NCBI RefSeq assembly: GCF_000967425.1
Contig: NZ_FO082820.1
Span: 2,294,001-2,358,000, forward strand
DNA from: Pseudorhizobium banfieldiae
Lineage (GTDB): Bacteria; Pseudomonadota; Alphaproteobacteria; Rhizobiales; Rhizobiaceae
DNA: 64,000 bases
Reading direction: 5' to 3'
Shown here in pieces: positions 53,613 to 62,633 of the stretch. Position 1 is the stretch's first letter; every line of letters begins with the position of its first letter. The notes under the pieces were generated by a model. That model was not told the origin of the DNA. It saw nothing but the letters and a program-made list of their open reading frames with translations, and searched no databases. The translations under genes and the position numbers were made by a program.

Positions 53613-54719
53613 ATGAACCGGAAACTTTTCGCCGGCGCGACCATGCTCGCCTCGCTGGCTTTCGCCCCCCTCGCCCATGCCGAACTCGTCATCGGCCTCA
53701 TCGCACCGCTGACCGGCCCGGTCGCCGCCTATGGCGAGCAGGTCAAGAACGGCGCCGAAGTAGCCGTCGAAGAGATCAACAAGGCCGGCGGCATCAACGG
53801 TGAGCAGGTCACGCTGAAGATCGCCGACGACGCCGGCGAGCCGAAGCAGGGCGTCTCCGCCGCCAACCAGCTTGTTGGGGAAGGCGTGCGCTTCGTGGTC
53901 GGCCCCGTCACCTCGGGTGTCGCCATCCCGGCATCTGACGTCCTGGCCGAAAACGGCATCCTCATGGTCACGCCCACCGCGACCGCACCGGACCTGACCG
54001 CCCGCGGCCTCACCAACGTGCTGCGCACCTGCGGTCGCGACGACCAGCAGGCTGAAGTGGCGGCGAACTATGTTCTGGAAAACCACAAGGACAAGAAGAT
54101 CGCCATCATCAACGACAAGGGTCAGTACGGCAAGGGTCTTGCCGACGCCTTCAAGGCGACCCTCAATGCCGGCGGCGTGACGGAAGTCTTCAACGATGCC
54201 CTCACCCCGGGCGACAAGGATTTCAGCGCACTGACCACCCGCATGAAGTCGGATGGCGTTGAGCTCATCTATTTCGGCGGCTACCACCCGGAAGCCGGCC
54301 TGCTCGCGCGCCAGCTCGCCGATGCCGGCGTTGATGCGGTGATCATCGGCGGCGACGGCCTGTCGAACAGCGAGTACTGGAACATTGCGACCGAGGAGGC
54401 CGCGGGCACCGTTTTCACCAACGCCACGGACGCGACGAAGAACCCCGATTCCAAGGCCGCTGCCGATGCTCTCGGCGCCAAGAACATCCCGGCCGAGGCC
54501 TTCACGCTGAATGCCTATGCGGCCGTCGAGGTCATCAAGGCCGGCATCGAGAAGGCGGGTAGCGCCGAAGACACCGAAGCTGTCGCGGCAGCACTCAAGG
54601 ACGGACAGGCGATCAAGACGGCCATCGGCGAAGTGACCTATGGCGAAACCGGCGACCTCACCTCGCAGAGCTTCTCGCTCTTCAAGTGGGAAGACGGCAA
54701 GATCGTCGCCGTCGAGTAA
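53613..54719 (+). CDS. Branched-chain amino acid ABC transporter substrate-binding protein (LivJ type)
   Basis: 368 residues. Signal peptide ([20 protein letters not shown]), then the periplasmic binding fold type [75 protein letters not shown]. It binds Leu, Ile, Val or related amino acids for a Liv transporter. AAGGAGA precedes the ATG and a strong terminator follows, so it is monocistronic: the permease and ATPase genes must lie elsewhere. Confidence 0.92.
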   Translation: MNRKLFAGATMLASLAFAPLAHAELVIGLIAPLTGPVAAYGEQVKNGAEVAVEEINKAGGINGEQVTLKIADDAGEPKQGVSAANQLVGEGVRFVVGPVTSGVAIPASDVLAENGILMVTPTATAPDLTARGLTNVLRTCGRDDQQAEVAANYVLENHKDKKIAIINDKGQYGKGLADAFKATLNAGGVTEVFNDALTPGDKDFSALTTRMKSDGVELIYFGGYHPEAGLLARQLADAGVDAVIIGGDGLSNSEYWNIATEEAAGTVFTNATDATKNPDSKAAADALGAKNIPAEAFTLNAYAAVEVIKAGIEKAGSAEDTEAVAAALKDGQAIKTAIGEVTYGETGDLTSQSFSLFKWEDGKIVAVE

Positions 54720-54740
54720 CGACAAGCCATCTGCACAACG

Positions 54741-54768
54741 AAAAAGCGGCCGGAGACGGCCGCTTTTT
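54741..54768 (+). terminator. Rho-independent terminator after livJ-type gene
   Basis: An 11-bp perfect stem, AAAAAGCGGCC (54741-54751) with GGCCGCTTTTT (54758-54768), and a 6-nt loop. Confidence 0.93.
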
Positions 54769-54830
54769 CGTTGGCGGGCGGGCTGGTCGCTGCCATCCTA
54801 CCGAAGAACCACAGCGGGGGGAGAGTTTCG

Positions 54831-55220
54831 ATGTCGCGAAGAGATTTTGATCCCGAGACCGTGAGGGCGGACGGACGCGTCGCGGCAAAGGGCGTCGTCT
54901 TCGACGCCGGGGCGGGTGGTCCCTGGCGCGGCTTTCTTGCCGGAGAGGTGATCGGTGGAGAGGTAACCGTTCTCGCCTATGGAAACGACACACCGGGGGA
55001 AGGTCCGCGGCTGCATGTCCATCCCTATGACGAGACCTTTGTCGTCGTCGAAGGCAGGGCAAGGTTCTTCGTCGGTGACGAGGTCATCGAGGCCGGCGCG
55101 GGAGAAGCCGTCCTCGGGCCCGCCGGCGTTCCGCACCGCTTCGAGAATATCGGGCAGGACCGGCTGCAGACGATCGACATCCACCACTCGCCGCGTTGGA
55201 TACAGACGGACCTTGATTGA
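54831..55220 (+). CDS. Cupin domain protein
   Basis: 129 residues, single beta-barrel. GPRLHVHPYDETFVVVEG is cupin motif 1 (two His, Glu), and VLGPAGVPHRFENIG is motif 2 (His); together they form a mononuclear metal site. FVGDEVIEAGAGEA separates them. The ATG at 54831 has GGGGGAGAG upstream; an in-frame start at 54771 overlaps the preceding terminator region. Function unknown (dioxygenase, isomerase or storage-type cupins share this). It is convergent with the SDR gene, 12 bp apart. Confidence 0.85.
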   Translation: MSRRDFDPETVRADGRVAAKGVVFDAGAGGPWRGFLAGEVIGGEVTVLAYGNDTPGEGPRLHVHPYDETFVVVEGRARFFVGDEVIEAGAGEAVLGPAGVPHRFENIGQDRLQTIDIHHSPRWIQTDLD

Positions 55221-55231
55221 CCTCTCAGGCT

Positions 55232-55921
55232 TTACTCCGCGTAGATCATCTTTCGCGTCATGCCGCCGTCGAGCACCAGCACCTGGCCTGTCACGAAACC
55301 AGCGGAAGCGAGATAGAGCACGGCGTCCGCCACGTCCTGCGGCCGTCCGACGCGCCCGGCGGGATGCTGCTCGTGGTCGACCGGCCGCAGATCCTCTTCG
55401 CCGGAAATCCAGCCCGGCGCGATCGCGTTGACGCGGATCTTCGGCCCGAGGCTGACGGCGAGTGCATGGGTCAGGGCCACGAGCCCGCCCTTCGATGCCG
55501 CATAGGCTTCCGTCTGCGGTTCCGACATGAAGGCGCGGGTGGATGCCACGTTGATGATCGACGCACCCTCGCCCATCAGCGGAACGGCCGAACGCGTCAT
55601 CAAAAAGACGCCGGTCAGGTGGCTGTCGGTCACCTTTCGCCAATCCTCCAGCGACAACTCCGAGATCGGCCCGTTGTCCGGCCCGGAAATCCCCGAATTG
55701 TTGACCAGCAGGTCCAAGCTGTCCCAGCCGAGTTCCTCGAAGGCGCCGGCGACTGACGTCTCGTCACCGACATCGCAGTGGATCTGGCGCGTCTCCTCCG
55801 GCCCCTGCTCCAAGTCGAAGGATGCCACGTCGAAGCCAGCTTTCCGGAGGGCTGCGCATAAACCTGTGCCGATGAGGCCGGCACCACCTGTCACGATCGC
55901 TCTTTTCATCTGGCGTGACAT
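55232..55921 (-). CDS. Short-chain dehydrogenase/reductase
   Basis: 229 residues. Cofactor motif RAIVTGGAGLIGTGLCAALR (T-G-x3-G-x-G), LLVNNSGISGPDN, then the active site: Ser in INVASTRAF, and Tyr and Lys in EAYAASKGGLVALTH. The C-terminus IRVNAIAPGWISGEEDLRP is usual for classical SDRs. Asp in FDLEQGP at the end of the second strand suggests NAD rather than NADP. The start can be ATG 55921 or 55909; neither has a good ribosome site. The substrate is unknown. Confidence 0.88.
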   Translation of the reverse strand: MSRQMKRAIVTGGAGLIGTGLCAALRKAGFDVASFDLEQGPEETRQIHCDVGDETSVAGAFEELGWDSLDLLVNNSGISGPDNGPISELSLEDWRKVTDSHLTGVFLMTRSAVPLMGEGASIINVASTRAFMSEPQTEAYAASKGGLVALTHALAVSLGPKIRVNAIAPGWISGEEDLRPVDHEQHPAGRVGRPQDVADAVLYLASAGFVTGQVLVLDGGMTRKMIYAE

Positions 55922-55966
55922 AGGAACCGACGGCCTGATGTCGAGCGTCGCGTGTGCCGCCGCCGT

Positions 55967-56212
55967 CTACGCCCGGACCAGGATTCCCGCCTCTTCCGCC
56001 GCGGCGACGAAGGCCGCCCGTGCATCCTCCGACTTGCGCTTGCCTTCGATCACGCCGGTGCAGGCATGAAGCGCCTTGTCGAGTGCCGGCCCCTCGTCCA
56101 GCGGCCAATCCTCGATCATGGCCCAGGAGGCCGCCTGTACGCTATCGATGACTGTCTCCACCGGCGGCTCGCCGATCGAGATAAGCACGGGATTTTTCCA
56201 GGACTTGCTCAT
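55967..56212 (-). CDS. DUF982 domain protein (81 aa)
   Basis: DUF982 proteins are small and found mainly in rhizobia. The pattern is kept: KNPVLISIGEPPVETVIDSV, WAMIEDWPLDEGPALDKALH, and the C-terminal ARAAFVAAAEEAGILV. AAGGGA precedes the ATG at 56212; a longer frame from 56323 overlaps the adenine deaminase start region and was rejected. No function is known. It lies between the SDR gene and ade. Confidence 0.8.
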   Translation of the reverse strand: MSKSWKNPVLISIGEPPVETVIDSVQAASWAMIEDWPLDEGPALDKALHACTGVIEGKRKSEDARAAFVAAAEEAGILVRA

Positions 56213-56337
56213 CCGCAGTCCCTTAGTCGATCCGCCCTGCCGCATCCAGCGGTTTTGGCTCGCAAACGCCGCCGCAGACTTCCCCCGACGCCCCGCAGCC
56301 CCTAGAACGCTCCAGAAGAACAATGCGGAGAACCGAC

Positions 56338-58032
56338 ATGAGCCAGCGCCTCGAAAAGCTGATCGACCAGGGCACCGGGCGTGAGTCGGCCGACATCGTC
56401 CTGAAGAACGGCCGCTTCTTCGACCTCGTCACCGGCGAACTGGTCGCCTCCGACATCGCCATCTGCGGCGAGCGCATCGTCGGCACCTGCGGCGACTATG
56501 CCGGCAAAACCGAGATCGACATCACCGGCCGCATCGTCGTCCCCGGCTTCATCGATACGCACCTTCACATCGAAAGCTCGCTGGTCACGCCGCACGAATT
56601 CGACCGCTGCGTCCTGCCCTACGGCGTCACCACCGCCATCTGCGATCCGCACGAGATCGCCAATGTGCTCGGCGAGGAAGGCATCCGCTTCTTCCTGGAT
56701 TCCGCTGAACAAACGATCATGGATATCCGCGTCCAGCTCTCCTCCTGCGTCCCCGCCACACATCTGGAAACCGCTGGCGCAGACCTGCCGGTCGAGAAGC
56801 TCCTGCCCTTCCGCGACCATCCAAAGGTGATTGGGCTTGCCGAGTTCATGAACTTCCCCGGCGTCATCCACAAGGACCCCGGCTGTTTGGCCAAGCTCGA
56901 CGCCTTCTGGGACGACCATATCGACGGACATGCGCCGCTCCTGCGCGGCAATGACCTGAACGGCTATCTCGCCGCCGGCATCCGCACCGATCACGAGTGT
57001 ACGACGGCGGAAGAGGCGCTCGAAAAGATTCGCAAGGGCATGCATATCCTCGTCCGCGAGGGCTCCGTCTCCAAGGACTTGGCAGCCCTGATGCCGATCC
57101 TGACCGAGCGGCTCTCGCCCTTCCTGGCGCTCTGCACCGACGACCGCAATCCGCTCGACATCGCCGAGCAGGGCCATCTCGACTACATGATCCGCACAGC
57201 CATCGCGAACGGCGTGGAGCCCATCGCCGTCTACCGCGCCGCCTCCATCTCCGCCGCCCGCGCCTTTGGCCTGCGCGATCGCGGCCACGTCGCTCCCGGC
57301 TGGCGGGCCGACCTCGTCGTCATCGATAGCCTCGAGAACTGCAAGGCGGAGATGGTCTTCGCCGCCGGCCGCCGTGTCACCGACGCTATCTTCGCCACCC
57401 GAAAGCCTGTCGCACCCGTTGGTCTTGACAGCGTCAAGGCGCGTCCCGTGCAGGCCATGCACTTCGGCGTGCCCGTGAGCGAGAACGAAACGCCGGTCAT
57501 TGGCGTCCTTCCCGGCAAGATCATCACCGAACACCGCCGTTACCGCCTGCCCGCCGCCGGCAACCAGACCGGCGTCGACCTCGACCGCGACATCATCAAG
57601 GTTGCCGTCATCGAGCGCCACGGCAGGAACGGCAACCACGCCAACGGCTTCGTCCAGGGGTTCGGGCTGAAGAAGGGTGCCATCGCCTCCACCGTCGGCC
57701 ACGACAGCCACAACATCTGCGTCGTCGGCGTCTCGGAGGACGACATGGCGCTCGCCGCCAATCGCCTCGGGGAGATCAAGGGCGGCTTCGTCGTGGTCGA
57801 AGACGGAAAGGTCACGGGCGAAATCGCTCTTCCCGTCGCCGGGCTGATGAGCCTCGAGCCGTATGAAGTGGTCCGCGATACGCTGCACGATTTGCGCAAA
57901 GCCGCCTACGCCCTCGGCACCACGCTGGAGGAACCCTTCCTCCAGGTCGCCTTCCTGCCATTGCCCGTCATCCCGCACCTGAAAATCTCCGACAAGGGCA
58001 TGGTGGATGTGGACCGGTTCGAACTGATCTAA
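56338..58032 (+). CDS. ade: Adenine deaminase
   Basis: 564 residues, amidohydrolase superfamily, two-metal type. It deaminates adenine to hypoxanthine in purine salvage. [20 protein letters not shown] holds the H-x-H metal ligands, [14 protein letters not shown] and [19 protein letters not shown] are specific for adenine deaminase, and a C-terminal YRLPAAGN...[18 protein letters not shown] and [16 protein letters not shown] complete the fold. I preferred the ATG at 56338 (GGAG 7 bp upstream) to 56323. A hairpin with T-run follows the stop. Confidence 0.94.
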   Translation: MSQRLEKLIDQGTGRESADIVLKNGRFFDLVTGELVASDIAICGERIVGTCGDYAGKTEIDITGRIVVPGFIDTHLHIESSLVTPHEFDRCVLPYGVTTAICDPHEIANVLGEEGIRFFLDSAEQTIMDIRVQLSSCVPATHLETAGADLPVEKLLPFRDHPKVIGLAEFMNFPGVIHKDPGCLAKLDAFWDDHIDGHAPLLRGNDLNGYLAAGIRTDHECTTAEEALEKIRKGMHILVREGSVSKDLAALMPILTERLSPFLALCTDDRNPLDIAEQGHLDYMIRTAIANGVEPIAVYRAASISAARAFGLRDRGHVAPGWRADLVVIDSLENCKAEMVFAAGRRVTDAIFATRKPVAPVGLDSVKARPVQAMHFGVPVSENETPVIGVLPGKIITEHRRYRLPAAGNQTGVDLDRDIIKVAVIERHGRNGNHANGFVQGFGLKKGAIASTVGHDSHNICVVGVSEDDMALAANRLGEIKGGFVVVEDGKVTGEIALPVAGLMSLEPYEVVRDTLHDLRKAAYALGTTLEEPFLQVAFLPLPVIPHLKISDKGMVDVDRFELI

Positions 58033-58037
58033 CGAGA

Positions 58038-58062
58038 AAGGCCGGCGCATCGGCCGGCCTTC
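58038..58062 (+). terminator. Terminator-like hairpin after ade
   Basis: AAGGCCGG (about 58038-58045) with CCGGCCTT (58054-58061), followed by a short pyrimidine run. The T-run is poor. Confidence 0.65.
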
Positions 58063-58085
58063 CCTTCGTCCTGATTGATGCGTAA

Positions 58086-58433
58086 TTACGCCCGCATCAG
58101 TCGCACGCCGGCGTGATACAGCACGTCGTTGCGGAACTCGCCGTCGGCGATGAAGCCGCTGTCATCCTTGTAGTCGATGTGATCGCCGGTCACGCGGTAC
58201 TCGCCGTGATAGACCCTTTCGCGGAAGCCGTGGGATTCGAAATAGCGGCCGTTCGGCAGCAGTTCGTAGCGGATGTAGTCGTCCTGGCTGACCCACAGGC
58301 CGACATAGGGGTGCTTGCTCATGGCTATCTCCTGGTTCCCGTCGGCGGCGAATGCCGTCACGCCGGCAATGAATACGAAGGCCGCGGCAAAGGCGGCCAG
58401 GGCGAGGTGGTGGCGAAGGCCACACTCAGCCAT
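58086..58433 (-). CDS. Atu4866-type secreted protein
   Basis: 115 residues. An N-terminal hydrophobic signal (LALAAFAAAFVFIAGVTAFA) is followed by MSKHPYVGLWVSQDDYIRYE, NGRYFESHGFRERVYHGEYR and DHIDYKDDSGFIADGEFRND, which match the small beta-barrel Atu4866 family of Agrobacterium. The function of the family is unknown to me. The domain itself starts at an internal ATG (MSKHPY), so both exported and cytoplasmic forms could exist. It overlaps the upstream 45-residue ORF by 8 bp. Confidence 0.82.
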   Translation of the reverse strand: MAECGLRHHLALAAFAAAFVFIAGVTAFAADGNQEIAMSKHPYVGLWVSQDDYIRYELLPNGRYFESHGFRERVYHGEYRVTGDHIDYKDDSGFIADGEFRNDVLYHAGVRLMRA

Positions 58434-58563
58434 TCATGTATTTCCGTCTGACAGAGTGCTGCTGGCGCCGCGAAAGCGCCTGGCCGATCAGCCGCAAAAG
58501 GCGGCCGCCGAGACCGGCAAGCCAGCGGAATGGGGTTTCGAGTAGACGCTGGAAATTGTCCAT
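58426..58563 (-). CDS. Small basic amphipathic protein (45 aa), coupled to Atu4866-type gene
   Basis: MDNFQRLLETPFRWLAGLGG, then RLLRLIGQALSRRQQHSVRR. A basic amphipathic helix is visible with no clear membrane segment. GGAG lies 6 bp before the ATG at 58563. The stop overlaps the start of the Atu4866-type gene by 8 bp, which argues that it is translated. I recognise no family. The divergent AraC gene starts 191 bp upstream and may regulate it. Confidence 0.55.
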   Translation of the reverse strand: MDNFQRLLETPFRWLAGLGGRLLRLIGQALSRRQQHSVRRKYMNG

Positions 58564-58754
58564 CACCATCTCCATTTCTGTCCGGGTTGGCTCGTTCGGA
58601 CGAGGCGGAATATGGAGCATCTACGGCAACAGGCGGTAGACAAAAGCTCCGAAGTGATTGCACGATTCTCCGAGACGGTAATTTTCCGCTTCCTTCGCGC
58701 CTGGACCGAACGTATTGATTATCGCAGAAAAGCGCTGCAACTTCGGAGATTCCA

Positions 58755-59681
58755 TTGCTCCCTACGCCGACCCACATGCCGCAGCTGGACGAGCTCTCCG
58801 CTATCATTGCACAAAACACCAGCGACGATGGCGTGTTCGAGACGAGCATCCCGCGCCTCTCCCTCATTCGCTTTTCCCGGCAGACAGAGCCGTGCCAGAC
58901 ACTGCAGCATCCGGCGCTCTGCATCGTCGTGCAGGGTTCCAAGCAGGTGATGCTGGCAGACGAAATCTATGTCTACGGCCCCGCCAAGCATCTCGTCGTC
59001 TCCGTTGACCTGCCCGTCACCGGCCAGATCATCGAGGCGACCCCGGAAAAGCCATATCTCTGCATGCGTCTCGATCTCGATCTACCGGCGCTCGGCGAGA
59101 TGTTCATGGAGATCACTCCGGCAACGGGGGAGCCGGCGGGCGGCTGCAGCAAGGGAGTCTGCCTGGCCGATACTTCGCCGCAATTCCTCGACTCCGCGCT
59201 GCGGCTCCTTCGTCTTCTGGCGAGCCCCGAGGATATCGCCTACCTCGCTCCGCTTGCCGAACGCGAACTGATGTACCGTCTCCTGCGCGGGCCGCAGGCC
59301 CACAAGGTGCGCCGCATGCTGATGCCGGACAGCCGTCTGCAGCAGGTGACCCGCGCGATCACCTGGATCCGCCAGAACTACGCCGCCCCCTTCTCCATCG
59401 AGCAGGTCGCGGCGGAAGCCCGCATGAGCCCTTCCTCGCTGCACCAGCATTTCCGCGACGTCACGGCCATGAGCCCGCTGCAATACCAGAAGCAACTTCG
59501 TCTGCAGGAGGCCCGCCGCCTGATCCTGACGAGCGCGGTCGATGCCGCCACGGCGGCCCAGCGCGTCGGCTATGACAGCCCCTCGCAGTTCAGCCGCGAA
59601 TACCGCCGCCTCTTCGGCGCCCCTCCCATCCAGGACGTCGCGCGGTTGAGGCAGGAGCCGGAGCGGTTCGCCGAGACCTGA
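58755..59681 (+). CDS. AraC-family transcriptional regulator
   Basis: 308 residues. The N-terminal half is the AraC_N-type (cupin-like) domain (LSLIRFSRQTEPCQTLQHPA, LCIVVQGSKQVMLADEIYVY, KHLVVSVDLPVTGQIIEAT). The C-terminal two HTH are in AAPFSIEQVAAEARMSPSSL, HQHFRDVTAMSPLQYQKQLR and RVGYDSPSQFSREYRRLFG. A TTG start at 58755 has CGGAGA at 6 bp; ATG 58776 lacks a ribosome site but fits family starts. It is divergent from the small basic protein/Atu4866 pair, a likely target. Confidence 0.9.
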   Translation: MLPTPTHMPQLDELSAIIAQNTSDDGVFETSIPRLSLIRFSRQTEPCQTLQHPALCIVVQGSKQVMLADEIYVYGPAKHLVVSVDLPVTGQIIEATPEKPYLCMRLDLDLPALGEMFMEITPATGEPAGGCSKGVCLADTSPQFLDSALRLLRLLASPEDIAYLAPLAERELMYRLLRGPQAHKVRRMLMPDSRLQQVTRAITWIRQNYAAPFSIEQVAAEARMSPSSLHQHFRDVTAMSPLQYQKQLRLQEARRLILTSAVDAATAAQRVGYDSPSQFSREYRRLFGAPPIQDVARLRQEPERFAET

Positions 59682-59708
59682 CCTCCAGGCTATCTGTAGG
59701 GACAAAAT

Positions 59709-59765
59709 TCAACCAAACGGTTGACAGTCACTCTTGCAACGCGCATCTTCAACCACATGGTTGAA
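59709..59765 (+). promoter_or_regulatory. arsR promoter flanked by twin TCAACC-N4-GGTTGA operators, leaderless start
   Basis: Operator 1, TCAACCAAACGGTTGA (59709-59724), overlaps the -35 TTGACA (59721-59726). A 17-bp spacer leads to a weak -10 CATCTT (59744-59749). Operator 2, TTCAACCACATGGTTGAA (59748-59765), contains the ATG at 59757. The centres are 40 bp apart, about four helical turns, on one face of the helix. The predicted start point falls on the ATG, and there is no ribosome site. Autorepression is likely. Confidence 0.78.
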
Positions 59766-60164
59766 TTATTAGACACACGGATCGATTCCGTCTTCCACGC
59801 CCTGAGCGACGCCACGCGCCGCAGCATGCTGCGGGAACTGTCATCGGGAGCGCGAAGCGTTGGCCAGTTGGCGGAACCGCACGACATGTCGCTTGCAGCG
59901 GCCTCCAAGCACATCAAGGTGCTGGAAGGCGCCGGCCTGATCCGCCGGGAGATCAACGGGCGGACGCATATCTGCCGGCTCGAGCCCGGGCCGCTCGCCA
60001 CTGCCCATGAATGGCTTGCCTTCTACGAACGGTTCTGGAGCGACAGGCTCGACATCCTCGAGGGCCTCCTGCGCACGCAGGATGCCAATGCCTCGAAGGC
60101 CCCGGCCCCGCCGACATCAGCAGCCCCTTCCACGGAAGAAACAGAAACGGGAGAAGAGCAATGA
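59757..60164 (+). CDS. ArsR-family repressor of the SRPBCC/GFA operon
   Basis: 135 residues, winged HTH of ArsR type (FHALSDATRRSMLRELSSGA, SLAAASKHIKVLEGAGLIRR, wing REINGRTHICRLEPG), with no metal-binding Cys box, so it probably belongs to the group coupled to SRPBCC/AHSA1 proteins. The ATG at 59757 lies within a palindrome, with the -10 just upstream; an in-frame TTG at 59721 falls on the -35 and was rejected. The C-terminal 25 residues are Pro/Ala/Glu-rich. The stop overlaps the SRPBCC gene (ATGA). Confidence 0.86.
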   Translation: MVELLDTRIDSVFHALSDATRRSMLRELSSGARSVGQLAEPHDMSLAAASKHIKVLEGAGLIRREINGRTHICRLEPGPLATAHEWLAFYERFWSDRLDILEGLLRTQDANASKAPAPPTSAAPSTEETETGEEQ

Positions 60165-60694
60165 ACGACATGAGCCCCATGAACGGTTATGGCAAGGTTA
60201 CCGGCCCCATGACCCTGACGATACAGCGGAAGCTCCCCGGTCCCGCCGAACGGATCTGGACCTATCTGACGGACAGCGACCTGCGCAGACAGTGGCTCGC
60301 CTCGGGTATCATGCCCCAGGAGGTAGGCCGACCTTTCGACCTCACCTGGCGGAACGACGAGCTGAGCGACAGCTCTGATGAGAGGCCGGATGGCTTCGGC
60401 GCCGAGCACACGATGCAGAGCGAGATCATTGCCTTTGATCCACCCCATCGGCTGGCCTTTTCCTGGCCACCGGGTGGAGAAGTCTCCTTCGAGCTTCAGC
60501 CGGCGGGCAAGGAGATCCTTCTGACCATCACACACCGGCGCATCTCCGATCGCTCGAACATGGTGATGGTCGGCGCCGGCTGGCACCTGCATCTCGATGT
60601 CCTGACCGCCCGCCTCAGTGATACGACGCCGGAATCCTTCTGGGCGGGCTGGAACCGTCTCAGGCAGGAATACGAGCAACGCATCCCGGCCTGA
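60161..60694 (+). CDS. SRPBCC / AHSA1-like domain protein
   Basis: 177 residues with the START/Bet v 1-like fold: LTIQRKLPGPAERIWTYLTD, LRRQWLASGIMPQEVGRPFD, and EIIAFDPPHRLAFSWPPGGE, then the last helix ESFWAGWNRLRQEYEQR. Such proteins bind small hydrophobic ligands and are commonly encoded beside ArsR-family regulators of this type. The ATG overlaps the arsR stop; GGGAGAAG is the ribosome site. A GFA-type enzyme follows at 66 bp. The ligand is unknown. Confidence 0.87.
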   Translation: MNDMSPMNGYGKVTGPMTLTIQRKLPGPAERIWTYLTDSDLRRQWLASGIMPQEVGRPFDLTWRNDELSDSSDERPDGFGAEHTMQSEIIAFDPPHRLAFSWPPGGEVSFELQPAGKEILLTITHRRISDRSNMVMVGAGWHLHLDVLTARLSDTTPESFWAGWNRLRQEYEQRIPA

Positions 60695-60760
60695 GAGCCG
60701 CTGCGGCTTCCGCGCGGGGGCAGCCCCGCCGGAAGCCGGCACACGCCAGGAGAAAATGCC

Positions 60761-61177
60761 ATGAGCACTTCCTATTCCGGCGGCTGCGCCTGCGGTGCTG
60801 TCCGTTACAATGTATCCGGCGAGCCGGTCGCCATGGTCGATTGTCAGTGCCGGCAGTGCCAGCGCGAGAGCGGGACCGGCCACCAGTCGCACATGGTCTT
60901 CATGGCGGCGGAGGTGGAAATCCATGGCAGCACCTCTGCCTGGGAGATGACCGGCGACGGCGGCACCCTCAAGCGCCCGGCCTTCTGCCCGACCTGTGGC
61001 TCTCCCGTCTTCATGACCTTCCCGGCCACGCCCGATATCTTCATCCTCCGCCCCGCAAGCCTGGATCAGCCGGAGCACTACAAGCCGACACTGGTCACCT
61101 GGACCGAGGCAGCCCAGGCATGGGACCACGTCGACCCCACCGCCGCCAGCTTCCCGCGCATGCCGCCGGCAGGGTAA
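60761..61177 (+). CDS. GFA-family (glutathione-dependent formaldehyde-activating, Mss4-fold) protein
   Basis: 138 residues. Zinc ligands CACGAV, DCQCRQCQRESG and FCPTCGSPVFM are the C-x-C, C-x-x-C and C-x-x-C pattern of GFA/CENP-V domains. Classical Gfa joins formaldehyde to glutathione, but most family members are of unknown function. AGGAG lies 7 bp before the ATG. It probably belongs to the arsR-SRPBCC operon. Confidence 0.88.
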   Translation: MSTSYSGGCACGAVRYNVSGEPVAMVDCQCRQCQRESGTGHQSHMVFMAAEVEIHGSTSAWEMTGDGGTLKRPAFCPTCGSPVFMTFPATPDIFILRPASLDQPEHYKPTLVTWTEAAQAWDHVDPTAASFPRMPPAG

Positions 61178-61216
61178 GTGTCCCGGGAGCGAAGGCCGGC
61201 CACCAGCGGCGCCTTT

Positions 61217-62461
61217 TCAACCGAAGCCCGCCAGCCTCTGCTCCACGAAGTGAACCGCAACGGCGACGCCTTCTTCCGCCCGGATCGCGGTGCCGAGATC
61301 GGCGGCGCGGCGTCGCATCTCCGGGTCATCCATCGCCCGAAAAGCCGTGGCAAGGTCTTCCGCCGTCATCTTCCGCTTGTCGAGCGCCTCCGGGCCCACC
61401 TCCAGCTCGGCAACCCGACGCGCCCAGAACGGCTGGTCACCAATGAAGGGGCAGAGTGCAGTCGGCTTGCCGGCACGAAGCGCGGCACCCGTCGTCCCGG
61501 CCCCGCCATGGTGGAGCGTCGCATGGACGTGTGGGAGCAGCCTGTCATGGGGTGCGCCGGCAATGACATGCACGTCATTGCAAGCCTGAGCATTGCCCAG
61601 CGCGCCGCCCGCTGTCGCGAGCAGTCCGCGCTTGCCGGCGCGGCGCAGGCCATCGACCACCAACTCGGTCAATCGTGTGGGATCGGTGCCAGGCATGCTC
61701 CCGAAGCCGACATAGATGGGCGGTTCGCCTGCCGCGAGGAACGCTGCTAGATCCGGGTCAGGCTGCCAATCCGGGCTGTCGAGAAACCAGTAGCCGGTCA
61801 CCGCCACCTCCGCCCCCCAGTCACCCGGCTTGGAGAGAACATGGGGACTGTAGGCGTAGAGCGTACCCAACAGCTCGGGAGGCTTGCTCCTTGAATCCAG
61901 CCCCAGCACCTCGCGACGCCATGCACGAACAGTGCCCGGGAAAAGCATCTTGCTGCCGTGAATCATCAGGGCATGGCTTGCCCGGTTGAGCGGCCCAAGC
62001 GAGGCAAACGGCAGGATCGGCGTCGGGAACTGCGAGGTCGGCGTGAACCCCGGCAGCGGCGAGGCCAGGAAAAGCGGGACGTCGAGCTTACCCGCAATAT
62101 GAGGTGCTCCCAGAGCCTTGGGATGATGAATGATGGCATCCGGGGCGAAATCCCGTGCCGCCGCCCATTCCGCATCGAGCAGGCTCCGCGCCAGGTGACG
62201 GTAATGCTTTAGCAGCTTGAAGCCGGCGCCGAAGCCAGCCCCGGAGCGGCCGATCATCGCCTTTGCCTCGGGTGACTCGAGGATCGCCAGGAACTCCGCC
62301 GGCAGCGGCGCGAATGCGAGACCTCGTGCACTCGCCATGTCAGCAAATTGCGCCGGCGCCACGATCAGCACCTCGTGCCCATGCGCCTGGAGCCCAAGCG
62401 CCAGGGCGAGATACGGCTGGACATCACCGCGCGTACCAAGCGTGTGGATGGAAATGCGCAT
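61217..62461 (-). CDS. Glycosyltransferase family 1 (sterol/macrolide UGT-like)
   Basis: 414 residues, GT-B fold. N-terminal MRISIHTLGTRGDVQPYLAL resembles UGT80/rhamnosyltransferase-like GT1 enzymes acting on lipids; C-terminal PIYVGFGSMPGTDPTRLTEL and LHHGGAGTTGAALRAGKPTA, LCPFIGDQPFWARRVAELEV form the nucleotide-sugar binding block. It transfers a sugar from UDP- or dTDP-sugar to an unknown lipid or polyketide acceptor. GAGAGGGA lies before the ATG at 62461; a longer frame adds unrelated residues. Confidence 0.9.
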   Translation of the reverse strand: MRISIHTLGTRGDVQPYLALALGLQAHGHEVLIVAPAQFADMASARGLAFAPLPAEFLAILESPEAKAMIGRSGAGFGAGFKLLKHYRHLARSLLDAEWAAARDFAPDAIIHHPKALGAPHIAGKLDVPLFLASPLPGFTPTSQFPTPILPFASLGPLNRASHALMIHGSKMLFPGTVRAWRREVLGLDSRSKPPELLGTLYAYSPHVLSKPGDWGAEVAVTGYWFLDSPDWQPDPDLAAFLAAGEPPIYVGFGSMPGTDPTRLTELVVDGLRRAGKRGLLATAGGALGNAQACNDVHVIAGAPHDRLLPHVHATLHHGGAGTTGAALRAGKPTALCPFIGDQPFWARRVAELEVGPEALDKRKMTAEDLATAFRAMDDPEMRRRAADLGTAIRAEEGVAVAVHFVEQRLAGFG

Positions 62462-62633
62462 GTGGGGTTCCCTCTCGTGCCAGCCTAGCCTGATCGATCG
62501 AACAGCGCTAGCCAGCGCGAGGGACGAGCGTTGCTCCGCCAACCGCAATCGCCACACCGGGTTCGACACTTCCTATGCCGCTACCGACTGGCTAGCCGGA
62601 TCCCATGACGGCTAAGACGCAGTCCCGACAAGC

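Noticed and set aside
53412..54725. 437-codon frame antisense to the livJ-type gene
   Set aside because: Compositional shadow; the plus-strand gene has signal peptide, family motifs and a strong ribosome site.
56302..58050. 582-codon frame antisense to ade
   Set aside because: Shadow frame; the amidohydrolase motifs on the plus strand are complete.
62462..62633. Possible tRNA suggested by GGGTTCGA-like sequence
   Set aside because: No acceptor stem, D-arm or anticodon arm can be folded around it.
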